The translations under genes and the position numbers were made by a program. The notes under the pieces are model-generated. The model saw only the letters and a program-made list of their open reading frames with translations. It had not been told where the DNA came from and did not search any database. Positions 1-9,619 of a DNA stretch of 64,000 nucleotides are shown piece after piece; the first letter of the stretch is position 1; the number at the start of each line of letters is the position of its first letter. Source of the stretch: Turritopsis dohrnii (Eukaryota; Cnidaria; Hydrozoa; Anthoathecata; Oceaniidae); NCBI GenBank assembly GCA_027922465.2, contig BQMF02000010.1, positions 248,001 through 312,000 of the forward strand. The letters run 5' to 3'.

Positions 1-626
1 ATACATACGTTCAATAGTATTATAGAGCTTTAGATTCCCACGAAAATTAATAAATTTTACCATCCGCGATATTAAATTCTCGTGCAGATTTCTTCCATGG
101 TATACTTAACATCCTCATTACAACTGAAAGTTACCGTAGACATTCCGGTTTTCTCAGAATACAATGGTAAGGATCACAAAAGGCGCTTTGAAAGCTGGAT
201 TATTCTCTGAAACAAAGAATATGTCCGCTTTTGAAATTCAATCAGAATGCGTTTAAACAAATCGAAAACGTTCCCAAACAATTCAGTCCTCTCATATTGC
301 TACCGTGTTGATGCCGTTCGGCTTCTTGTTACGAGTTAAAAATACCTGATAAAGATAGATTCATAAGAATGATAAAATTGAGTATTAAATCAGTTGATGT
401 TGGGGAATAAAAAGACCACAAAATAACATTAGAAAATATATGTTGCTTTGGGCAATCAAGTTCATATTGAAAAATTCAAAAGTTTCATTTTAGCACTTCG
501 AACTGTACAAACAGATGACTCGCATATACATAAACATAAATGCAGATTTCTTTTATCTTTTCCTTGAATTGATTAAAACAGGTCAACGGGATTGTTTGAT
601 GATTTTAAATCGGTTTATGAATCGAT
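1..626. other. non-coding flank
   Basis: No open frame or recognisable repeat is seen. It lies downstream of the first GPCR gene and may contain its 3' UTR. Confidence 0.5.
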
Positions 627-1616
627 TTAATTTGCTTTTGTTTCGACGACAGCTATTTCTCCTCTTTCCAAATAACTTTCGTTGACAAATGTTGTACCTG
701 TTTTATCATCGGACTCACTTTTACTATGCTTCCTTTTGTTAACCAAAGCTTTAATTGATTGATGGAAATGTTTCAATCTGATGGTACAAATAAATGGATT
801 CACACAACTGTTTACTGATACCAAAAGAAACTGGATGTCTCGAAACACGTGTCGAACTGTACAATCGCATGACTCACAGAAATGCAATATGTATATCAAA
901 ACAATGGCTGGTATGTACGTGCAAGCAAAGAAAAATAAAATGACCAAAAATGTCCGTGTAACTTTCTTCTCCATTAGTAACCGCTTTAAATGTAATTCTT
1001 GAGCAACAGTTGAGGAGGTTCGACTGATTCGTCTCATCTGCATTGCTTGTGTTCGCAGGACTTGATAAACTCGAAAATATATACCAGTCATAATTATGAG
1101 ACTTGTTACTATTGCTGCATTAGCATAAAACATTAAGTAGTTGATATATCCCCATTTCAAGTAAATAAAAGGTATTGATAGGGAAAGTACCCAAATCAAA
1201 ATTGAAGTCATTATACATTTTGACCATGACAAAAAACATCTATACTTGATTGGCCAACTGATTGCAATGTATCGATCCACTGAGAGTGCAATAAGGCTAA
1301 GTAAACTTGCTGAAGCTGATATAAAATAAGACATATGTAGTAATTTAATTGGAAATGAATCGAGATGTCCTTCTGATTCCTTGTAATGAACATAAACAGA
1401 TATTGGCATGGTGAATGTACCTACGATCAAATCACTTGCCGCCAGATTTACCAAGAAATAGTTGAAAGGAGTATGAAGTTTCTTCAATGGATCAACAGCT
1501 ACAACAACAATAATTAAAAGGTTGCCAATTATAGTCACCAAACCAATTACAAGGGATGAAATCATTGTAAAAATTGATAAAGCATTCGGTGCCCAGACAT
1601 CAGGAAAACACGCCAT
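627..1616 (-). CDS. class A (rhodopsin-family) GPCR, MECO-like, paralog 1
   Basis: Single-exon seven-transmembrane receptor. The frame opens at 1697 (356 aa), but the paralog at 8636-9619 begins at a position matching the Met at 1616 (MACFPDVWAP against MVCFPVVQAP), so I prefer that start (329 aa). Visible landmarks are TM1 GN (TIIGNLLIIV), TM2 NLAASD, an intact DRY (LSVDRYIAISWP), TM4 Trp (LIWVLSLSIP), a TM6 Pro (TYIPAIV) and TM7 NPFIC in place of NPxxY. The Cys at the start of TM3 and the extracellular-loop-2 Cys are both absent, loop 2 is very short, TM5 lacks its usual Pro, and loop 3 carries CESCDC. This combination is known from melanocortin-, cannabinoid- and lysophospholipid-type receptors, so a MECO-like receptor is inferred; the ligand is unknown. 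It would act in the plasma membrane through G proteins. Confidence 0.9.
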   Translation of the reverse strand: MACFPDVWAPNALSIFTMISSLVIGLVTIIGNLLIIVVVAVDPLKKLHTPFNYFLVNLAASDLIVGTFTMPISVYVHYKESEGHLDSFPIKLLHMSYFISASASLLSLIALSVDRYIAISWPIKYRCFLSWSKCIMTSILIWVLSLSIPFIYLKWGYINYLMFYANAAIVTSLIIMTGIYFRVYQVLRTQAMQMRRISRTSSTVAQELHLKRLLMEKKVTRTFLVILFFFACTYIPAIVLIYILHFCESCDCTVRHVFRDIQFLLVSVNSCVNPFICTIRLKHFHQSIKALVNKRKHSKSESDDKTGTTFVNESYLERGEIAVVETKAN

Positions 1617-1697
1617 ATTATTTATTTGAGGATCTATGAAAAAGATGATCAATGATGTACTAATTTTTGTTATTTCTGACAATTGCAATGATTTCAA

Positions 1698-4493
1698 GCT
1701 GTCATTTGTACCTGTATAAAACGTTTTATTGAAATCGATGTGTATTTTGGGAAATTGTGCATTTCTTTGTAAATTTTAAGTCCTGAAAGTGTATAAACGT
1801 TAGTTTTGCGTTTTAATTGAAATTTAAAACTGTTTTAATTTAAGCGATGGAATTTAGTTTGAAGATAGTATTTGCAGACAGAGACTCTTTACATTCGTTA
1901 ACGAGATTCTAACTATCAAAGAATTAATGAAGTAGCTAAATCTTATTAGTCTATATGGCTTTCCTACCTTTATTTTGTTCGTTTAGCTTCATACAGAGGT
2001 TCAACGCTGATATTGGCTGTTAGAAAAGCCAATCTTACGAGATGACTCTAACCCCAAAAATTAAAACGTTTGTTTACTAAGTGAAAGGCCTGAAATGATT
2101 CAAAGAAAATGGTTGACTATACGGTTTCTTACATTTCCGTAATCTAGATTATTAAAAAGACAAAAAAATAATTATGATGTAATAATTGCTAAGAAATCAG
2201 CAGTATTAGAAGTTTGTAACTCTTAGCAATTAATTCTGCCAGTGTATTTCTGCCAGTAACTTTGCACTTCTCTCTGATACTTAGGAATTCCTCATTTGTA
2301 TTAACAAATTGCTACCATTCATTATTTAATACCTTTTTACTAATGTTTAAACACGTCCATGACAGGAAGATGACCAGACAAATGTCTTTTCGAACAGATA
2401 ACAGATGAATGTGGATAATAATGATGTTCGATATATGTGTATTATTTCAGTATGAATTTTAAGATACATTAAAGATGATGATCTGTTATAAATAAAAGGG
2501 ATAGCTAAAGTATGCTGAAGTCAGCGGTGAGAATCCCTGATTGGAACAATAAAATGGATGCGTGCAGATGACAAATGTCAAAATAACATACAAACCACGT
2601 AAGCAAATGTTTGATACACTGTAGCATAGAAAACTTCTCAATATTTTTAACGGCCTTTAAAGAAGTTTCTTTTATTTCATTTACGATTGGATTGTTAGTG
2701 AGAATAGTTATTAAAATACCCTTAGTTTTATGGGTGTCCCCAGAAACGGGAACGTCATGCATGCGCATCAAACTAATAATTTGCTGACGTTGCTTTTTCC
2801 CGTTTCAAAACATGGGTGTTCGGTTGTTGTTGTACTAGAGGTGAGAATCAGAATACTTTTTCGTTTATTATTAATGCTTAGACATTTTACATATTAGCTC
2901 TTGTGGAATTTTAGTAAAGGGAATTATGTGGATTAAAATGATGTGGATTTAGAAGGACAGCTTGAAATCTTAAATTTTGTAAACCGTTTCTTGTACAAAT
3001 GTTCTTTAGCTAAATCATTCATTCAAATGCACCTGACTTGCACCTTAAAAAGGATTTAAATTTCTATGTAAACATAGAGTACCCTGTACAAACTCAAAAA
3101 CAATCTTAGTCATAAACAAATATAAACATGTTCATTTGACAGTCATTTATACTATTACAGGATTATTAATTCAAGGTAATACCATATATAAATTCTTTAA
3201 ACATGTTTGTTTTCAAGTCCAACATATAATTGAAAAATATATTTTCTGATAACATAGTATAGTGAGATTAATAAGAATAAATACCGTCAATGTTCCTAAT
3301 TCTGAACAGTCTTTCTAATTTCGAACGCAAAAAATTAAAGAAAATTTCTTGCTATGAAAATATACATCCATATTTCCCAAATTCGCCATATAACTAAATT
3401 AAATATTTAACGAAACAGAGCAAAAGAGAGCAATTACCAGAAATGCGTGAAAATGGACCATGAAGAATCATGCACGTCATAATGGCCTACTTATTTCAAT
3501 ACCTCGTCTAAAAATGACCGCTGTGAATTGATATGAAAAATCTTTCTTATTTGAGATATTTTATAATTGCGTCATATCCCTACCATCTAACACAGAGCTC
3601 ACAAAATCACGCATGGCTTTCAAGAGAGCAGTCAATTTAGAAGCTTGTGTTGCAGTTCGGTTGACAGTACAGGATGCACCATATTTTTAGCTAATTTAAA
3701 AACCGTTTCAGCTTAAGGATATATATGTTTTGCTTCTCTCCTTACGAGAAAAGTATCCATTTCATTTGATTCTATTTGTTGCCTTAGAACATTTGCTATG
3801 GCAATTTTTTCCTGTAATTGACAAAGAGAACTCAAATCATTTCATGTCCAACTTAAATACTACAGGAAAGCTGTAAACTTTCTTTTGTTTTAAGTTCACT
3901 TAGAAACTGTTTTTTAAGATGAAAAATTTTGAAAAGTTTTTGTGCAAAGTTACTAAACTTTGAGTGCAGCATTTCCATAAAGGAGCTTGCTTGAAAATTT
4001 CAATTACCTTGAAAATGAAATGTCAGAAAATAAACTTTCGGTGATTTAGTTTGTACTGGGTATGTTTTATTAGAAAATCAACAAGCAAGGCAGTGCTGAC
4101 GTTTTTTAAAGTATATTTTTATGATTTTTCTTTAGCTATTCTGGTTAATAAAATGTCGGAAGGAAAATTCAAATGTCTCATAATAACCGGCGTTCATCAA
4201 GCTTTAACGTATGTCAAACTCCCTATGTATTAATTCTATTACTAAAAGAGTATTATAGGTCACTTTAAAAGCTTCTCTTTATCAGAATACACCATTTATT
4301 CAATAGAAGCTTCACACTAAGTTATTCATAATTAACATTTTAGATTTTTTCGAAAAGCAACATTTGATGTATTGTACCAGAATGTACAGCTCGACATTTA
4401 AACAGGGAATATACACAACTATCGAAGTAACCATTAGAGAAAAAGAACCCATCATTTATTCTGTCTATATTGCGTGAAATTTCTCTCTCCAAG
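1698..4493. other. intergenic, no gene recognised
   Basis: Upstream region of GPCR 1. A minus-strand frame of 88 codons (2505-2771) has no recognisable domain and is probably chance. No clear repeat or splice-bounded exon is seen. Confidence 0.45.
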
Positions 4494-4561
4494 GCGGACA
4501 CCTCTCTAAAGCGGACAAAATCTCTGGTCTCATAAGTGTCCGCTTAAAGGAGGTTTCACTG
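4494..4561 (-). repeat. terminal inverted repeat of a pogo/Tigger-like element
   Basis: Read on the minus strand it starts CAGTGAAACCTCCTTTAAGC next to TA (4562-4563), with repeated 'gcggac' blocks. CAGT ends with TA duplications are typical of pogo/Tigger elements. On the plus strand this is a right end; I did not find a matching left end, so it is a solo relic. Confidence 0.5.
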
Positions 4562-4633
4562 TAATTAAAAAACTGACCCAAAGCCATCTTTAGGGTTTAT
4601 GGTGCAATCGTGTTAGGCTCTTGTCTATATTCT

Positions 4634-5380
4634 AATACGTGCTGTTCATCCGCTTTTTTCACGCTTTCACTCTCTAAAATTTCGGGTCGTTTTGCGGTCA
4701 CTTATTCATAAAAGTATGTCAGACCACGGTTAATATTTTTCTACGATTAGTATAAGGAAAAGATACCTCTACATTGCATTTTGTTTTGATCGTTTTATGA
4801 ACGTCTTTATTGGTTATAAATGTTTTGATTGATCAAGAAACGGTAGACAACAACAAAAGCATTGCACGAAGATTTATAAATGTTTTTAGGGTAAGTCCGC
4901 TTTTGAACTTTTTGTTCTTTTTGTTTTGTTTTTCTTATAGTATGGTTTCTGCATTATTACTTTTCCTTTAGGGAATCATCATGGTTTTAAATCATTACGT
5001 TCTGGGTTCGTGCAAAGAAAATCACTAGAAGGTATAAAATTGTTTACAATTCAAATTTTGACACTTACGCGTTTGGCTTCGATTTACGTTGGGGTAAGCA
5101 CAATTTAATTTTACTTCTGCATTTATTGTATCCTGAAAGATGCATTATGAATATTCTGATGTGTTTCAGATTCGATTAAAAAGTTTCTTTTCTGTTCAGA
5201 ACTCCAGAGTTGATAGTGAACTAAAAATGTTTTAGCTGGAATACCTAGAGATTTTTAAGTGAGAAGTGTTTTTTTCTGTATTGACGTTAGATATTTTCAT
5301 CACGGGGAAACATTGCATTACATCTTCAATCGATACAATTTATTTTACAAAGTGAAAAAAGCGGATGCACAGCGCGTATT
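4634..5380. repeat. non-autonomous TIR element, about 750 bp
   Basis: The left end (4634-4668) and the reverse complement of the right end (5349-5380) share a 32-bp near-identical inverted repeat with the core CATCCGCTTTTTTCAC. No coding capacity is seen between them. Class not determined. Confidence 0.55.
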
Positions 5381-5575
5381 TTTATTTTTGATGGGTTTAA
5401 GATCTTCCAAGTAAAATAACTGTTCTCATACCTATTCTGTTCGTCATGCTGTGATTTAATTTTTCGACACCATTTTTGAGAAGTCACTTTCAGAATTAAA
5501 ACCCGTAAAAAAATTTCTACACGGGATACTATATTCTAAACATTCTACATTCCAAGCAATTGAGGAACTTTATTA

Positions 5576-5660
5576 TACTTAAATTCATTGTACTAAGCCT
5601 TTTTCTCTGTTCAGCTCACATCAATTAAAACCTGTAAAAAATTTTTACACGGGTTACTAG
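5576..5660 (+). repeat. dispersed repeat with a strong hairpin
   Basis: It contains AAAACCTGTAAAAAATTTTT followed by acacgggttactag. The same sequence, inverted, is at 60082-60190, including the flanking 'ctttttctctg' stretch, and the terminal hairpin recurs at about 5500-5535 and 27728-27760. The conserved hairpin plus 'gttactag' is an element-end signature; class unknown. Confidence 0.5.
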
Positions 5661-5734
5661 TTTTATATAATCTCTAACAGTTTTCACCGAGATCAATATG
5701 AAAATGAAGTACAAATGCGATATACTTTAAGGGC

Positions 5735-5905
5735 AGAAAGTTTCGCGGGCAGAAAGTTTCGCGAGGATGGAAAATCGGGAAATTTCGCGAATTTAACGTA
5801 CCCGAATAACAATTTTAGAATAAATTGTACTGATAAAACTTTCGCAAATCCTCCAAAAACTTTACTTTCGGGGGAAAAAACTTTCGCGAATGACAATGAA
5901 TGAAG
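5735..5905. repeat. TTTCGCG-motif repeat
   Basis: A 17-bp direct repeat (gggcagaaagtttcgcg) at the left is followed by several 'ttcgcga' blocks and an inverted 'actttcgcgaatg' end. Related 'gcgaaattnat' blocks occur at 15430-15560, 15730-15905 and 50014-50395. It looks like a decayed MITE family. Confidence 0.35.
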
Positions 5906-6020
5906 AAACTTTTTTTGTTTCAAAAATTCTTAACTTTCTTGCAAAAAATCTATCGAAATGTAAATAAAAATAAAGTAAAGATTGTCTTAATTCATTTTAG
6001 AGCGAGTCATTCATTTCTTC

Positions 6021-6990
6021 CTACTCCGAATCTTCATCACTAATATCCTTGATCAAATCAGACCTCTCCCCACACAAAATCTCGAATTCTTCAGATGATG
6101 TGTCGGTGATTAGCAATAGATGTTGATTACCAGTGTCATGTTCTTGTTCAAGAATTAGGTCGAGATCATGAAAAGGGTCAATCGGCGGGAACTTTGATGA
6201 ACCTAGATTCATGGCATCCGAAATTCCAGCCGCTTTCCAACCACTAACAACGATTTCTTTGCCTTTAGAAGTCGTCATGTGATTGTAAAAGTCGATGATC
6301 CAGCCAGTGTGTATGGGTTTCCTTTTACTCAACTGTAAACCGATTTCAATGTCATCGATGCTTACTCCGTTATTTAAATATGCTAGAATTTGTGTCGAGT
6401 ACCATTCGGTGAATTTTCGTTTCAAGAAGCTTTTTCCATACCCGCCGACTTGCAACTAGTTGACTTACTGCCAGAGATGCGTATAGCATCGCTCTAACAT
6501 GCCCGAAGGCCAGTGTGCAGTCAGTCGATGGCTCCTAATGGGCTGACGCGCTGCTTTTAAGGCGCATCGGAGTGGTGTATTGAGATACGCAGCGGTCGCA
6601 CTCAAAGGTACTAACCACTACACCGCCGCTGCACGATGCATGTTAGCCGGAACGTTGAGAATCAGGATGTTCGTTTTTTCATAAGCATTGATAACTGCTG
6701 TGGTCATTTGGCCAACAAATACATCCATGATGACAAGAACTTTCTAATCTCCAGGGCACTTCAGAAGTTCTTTTTTCTTCACAGCATCCGATTTGATAAT
6801 ATCTTTCAAAAACTTCAAAGATTCACTGGTATTTGAAAAATGCTTTGGGTTAACGCTGACAGAAAAAATCATTGGGAGATTTGTATCGTGGCAAAGATAG
6901 TTTTACCACCATAAATCAACTGCATTGATAAAAAACCACCTTGCAAAATTATCGCAAATGTTCCTGCTATCATTCGTTTATCTGCGCTTC
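6021..6990 (-). pseudogene. pogo/Tigger-type DDE transposase remnant, split by a SINE
   Basis: The C-terminal part (6021-6440) reads FLKRKFTEWY, DDIEIGLQLS, KPIHTGWIIDFYNHMT and GKEIVVSGWKAAGI, the typical tail of pogo/Tigger/jerky-like transposases. Further upstream on the same strand, in shifted frames, come KVLVIMDVFVGQMT (the second DDE motif region, about 6690-6745) and DKRMIAGTFAIILQGGF...LIYGGKT (about 6890-6975). The two parts are separated by an unrelated SINE at 6441-6633, where the usual 'QPLD' segment is missing. Frameshifts and stops show the gene is dead. The transposase would have acted in the nucleus on CAGT-ended elements such as that at 4494-4561, but no pairing is proven. 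Confidence 0.8.
6441..6633 (-). repeat. tRNA-derived SINE copy, B box deleted
   Basis: Homologous over its length to the better-preserved copy at 38838-39401 (shared 'gaaggccagtgtgcagtcag' core). An A-box-like segment, reverse complement of accactacaccgccgc, lies at about 6615-6630. A deletion of about 26 bp has removed the B box that the other copy retains. It interrupts the pogo transposase remnant. Confidence 0.7.
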
Positions 6991-7182
6991 CCTCGATAGT
7001 CAACTATACTTAAGACTGACAACGCGTTACTTGGAATTGGCTCACAGTATCTACACTGAGCCTGTGCAAAAAAAAAAACTGATGGGGGATCTTGTTTTCA
7101 ACTTTGTGATTACGCTACCCCAATGAGCGTACCACCTGCCACTTCGACGAAAAAAGCAAAAGAAAGAACATAACTACTTTTG

Positions 7183-7284
7183 ACCCAGCTTCAAGTGGAA
7201 GTAGAGATATTCGTGAAATGTTTTGGGGTGGTAGCAAGAAGAGTAAGAACACACAACCAGAAAATTGTATAATTATTGATGAGT
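7183..7284 (+). other. short coding-like fragment, unrecognised
   Basis: A plus-strand frame reads SSGSRDIREMFW...NCIIIDE and then stops. The composition looks like the N-terminal 'xxIRxFF' region of some nuclear or transposon proteins, but the family is not recognised and an upstream frame break is present. Confidence 0.2.
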
Positions 7285-8401
7285 AACTCACTGTTAAAGA
7301 ATCAAATAGATAAAAAACAAAAATGAAATTGCTCTCTCCCTCTCTCTCTCTCCCTCTTTTTGTTTGTATCTCAGGACATCCCTAAAACATAACTAAAAGC
7401 ACTCCGTTCTTGGATTCACTTCTCTCAGATGTAATGCCATTGTGTAGCATGAATTTACTCAGAGCTTAAAAAGTGTTTATTAGTGAATAGTGAATAGTGA
7501 ACTTGATTGTGCATTATAGTGAAACGATAACATTGACAGTCTGAAGTGTCTTCCACGATCTAAAATTCTCATCGATAAGTCTTTTTCTTGTAAAGCCTTT
7601 TAATTACCCTAAATAGATTGACTTACTGCACCTAACAAGATATTTTTGGAACCTCCTTCTCTTTGAATTGATATTCTATGTACATTCTATATTCACACAG
7701 TCAACCATTTATTTTGATAAGCATCATAATAATTCATTGAACCTTTTTACTTGTTTCTGTTATTTCTATGTTTCATAAAGATAACATGTATTACATTTAG
7801 ATAAACAAATAAACTTACATATACAGTCAACCAATGCTGTTTATCACAAAAAAGTTTAGTTTTTTCTAATCTCTTTATGCGACTCTCTAAAGTAACCAGA
7901 AAGATCTTATATAACAAGAACAGATCATCTTATGTTGTATTATCATACTGACTATACCAATCATAAAAAGCCGCTATTATCTTTGCATCTCTATTCAGTT
8001 TTGATAATAATATGTTAATAGTATAATAACTCTGCTTTCATTCAAAAACACATACCCAACAGAGAGATGTTTGTCTCAATTAGCTATGTTTCTAATTTTC
8101 TTGAAATTAATATATGAATGTAAGCGGAGGATGAAACTACTCTGAGGACTCAGTCGTTCCTTACAATAGACAAATACTATGGTAATCCATGCAAAAATGG
8201 ATAGGCTGTGGGCAATTATCCAATCCTTTTGTGCTTGTTTATGTGAACTCTGTGAAATATTGGATTATTATATTCTCGTTTTTATGTGGCTTTGCATTAT
8301 TTCAACTTCACTGATTGCTAATAAAAATAATTTACTTTTTTATTATAGCTTCGTTCATTACATTTAAAAAAAACATTACATTGTTAAAGTCAATTGGTAT
8401 G
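7285..8401. other. intergenic; CT microsatellite at 7330-7357
   Basis: A short polypyrimidine tract (ctctctccctctctctctct) is the only simple structure seen. Otherwise AT-rich sequence without a credible ORF. Confidence 0.4.
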
Positions 8402-8555
8402 CAGTGGCGGATCTAGAGGTATGTCGAAATTTGTGTAGGAGGGCATTAACATAATTTATGAATTCAATTTATATTACCAATGGGATTATTTGAACGCTTT
8501 TCTTTTATGGCTAGATTGCTAACTCTCTCCTACACAACCTCTAGATCCGTTACTG
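8402..8555. repeat. short hAT-like MITE
   Basis: The ends CAGTGGCGGATCTAGAGG and CCTCTAGATCCGTTACTG are inverted repeats with two mismatches, 154 bp end to end. The CAGTGGCGGATC start is common in hAT elements. An 8-bp target duplication could not be aligned cleanly. A related element is at 58094-58257. Confidence 0.6.
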
Positions 8556-8635
8556 GGTATGTGTAGTTCTCAAATAAAAAAGTTTAACACATAAAAGTCA
8601 TAGAATGTATTACATTATTACGAAAACGTTATCAG

Positions 8636-9619
8636 CTATTGATTTTTGACAGCAGATGCTTCATCTTCTATCGCACTGTGATTTTCAATGGTTTCACCTG
8701 GTTGGTCCACCGAATCAGTGACAGCAACTGTCCTTCCTCCAGTAACCAAAGCCTTAATGGATTGATGGAAATGTTTCAATCTGATGGTACATATAAATGG
8801 ATTCACACAACTATTTATTGATATCAAAAGAAACTGCATATCTCGAAACACATGCAAAGCTGTACAATCACATGTCTTACAGAAATGTACAAGGTATATG
8901 AACACAATAGCTGGTATGAAAATGATAGCAAAGAACAACAGAATTACCAAAAATGTTCTGGTAACTTTTTGTTCCATAAGTAACCGCTTCAAGTGTAAAG
9001 TCTGTGCTGAAGTTGAAGAGGAGTTGTTAAGTTCCTTCATTTTCAATGTTTGCACTCGCAGTACTTGATTAACACGAAAGTATATAGCGATCATTAGGAT
9101 AAAAGTTGTTAAAATTGCTGCATTTGCATAAAACATTAAATATATGTTGGGATGCCAAGCAAAGTAAACAAATGGAATAGATAAGGAAAGCAACCAAATA
9201 AGTACCGTCGTTAAAATGCATCTTCGCCACGACAGAAATAATCTGTATTTTATAGGCCAACTAATGGCAATGCAACGATCTACAGAAAGCGCAATTAAGC
9301 TCAGTAAACTTGCTGAAGCTGATATGAAAAATGACATGTGCAATAACTTGATTATATGTGATGCAAGATGACCTTCAGACTCTTTATAATGAAAGTAAAC
9401 AGATACTGGCATTGTCACTGCACCAACTATCAAATCACTTGCAGCTAGATTTACCAAGAAATAATTAAAAGGACTATGGAGTTTCTTCAATGGATCAAGA
9501 GCTACCACAACAATGATTGTAAGATTACCAGTCGTTGTCAGGATACCTATCACGATCGAAATAACCATTGTAAAGATTGATAAAGAAAATGGTGCCTGGA
9601 CAACAGGGAAGCATACCAT
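8636..9619 (-). CDS. class A GPCR, MECO-like, paralog 2
   Basis: Single-exon 327-aa receptor, a close paralog of the gene at 627-1616 along its whole length, in the same orientation about 7 kb away, so a tandem duplicate. It has TM1 GN, TM2 NLAASD, TM4 W, TM6 FIPAIV and TM7 NPFIC. The DRY motif is DRC here (SVDRCIAISWP). As in paralog 1, the TM3/loop-2 disulfide cysteines are missing, TM5 has no central Pro and loop 3 has CKTCDC. The C-terminal tail is acidic and unlike that of paralog 1. The start Met at 9619 has no further upstream aligned residues. Ligand unknown; plasma-membrane location expected. Intact frame, so probably functional. Confidence 0.92.
   Translation of the reverse strand: MVCFPVVQAPFSLSIFTMVISIVIGILTTTGNLTIIVVVALDPLKKLHSPFNYFLVNLAASDLIVGAVTMPVSVYFHYKESEGHLASHIIKLLHMSFFISASASLLSLIALSVDRCIAISWPIKYRLFLSWRRCILTTVLIWLLSLSIPFVYFAWHPNIYLMFYANAAILTTFILMIAIYFRVNQVLRVQTLKMKELNNSSSTSAQTLHLKRLLMEQKVTRTFLVILLFFAIIFIPAIVFIYLVHFCKTCDCTALHVFRDMQFLLISINSCVNPFICTIRLKHFHQSIKALVTGGRTVAVTDSVDQPGETIENHSAIEDEASAVKNQ

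Noticed and set aside
781..1002. Plus-strand ORF antisense to GPCR 1 (and the similar one at 8784-9068)
   Set aside because: Shadow of the receptor frame; their similarity to each other follows from the paralogy of the sense genes.
2505..2771. 88-codon minus-strand ORF
   Set aside because: No domain, no splice context and no repeat relation that I can see; too short to support a gene.
5715..5923. Overlapping ORFs on both strands
   Set aside because: They arise from the TTTCGCG repeat and have no protein signal.
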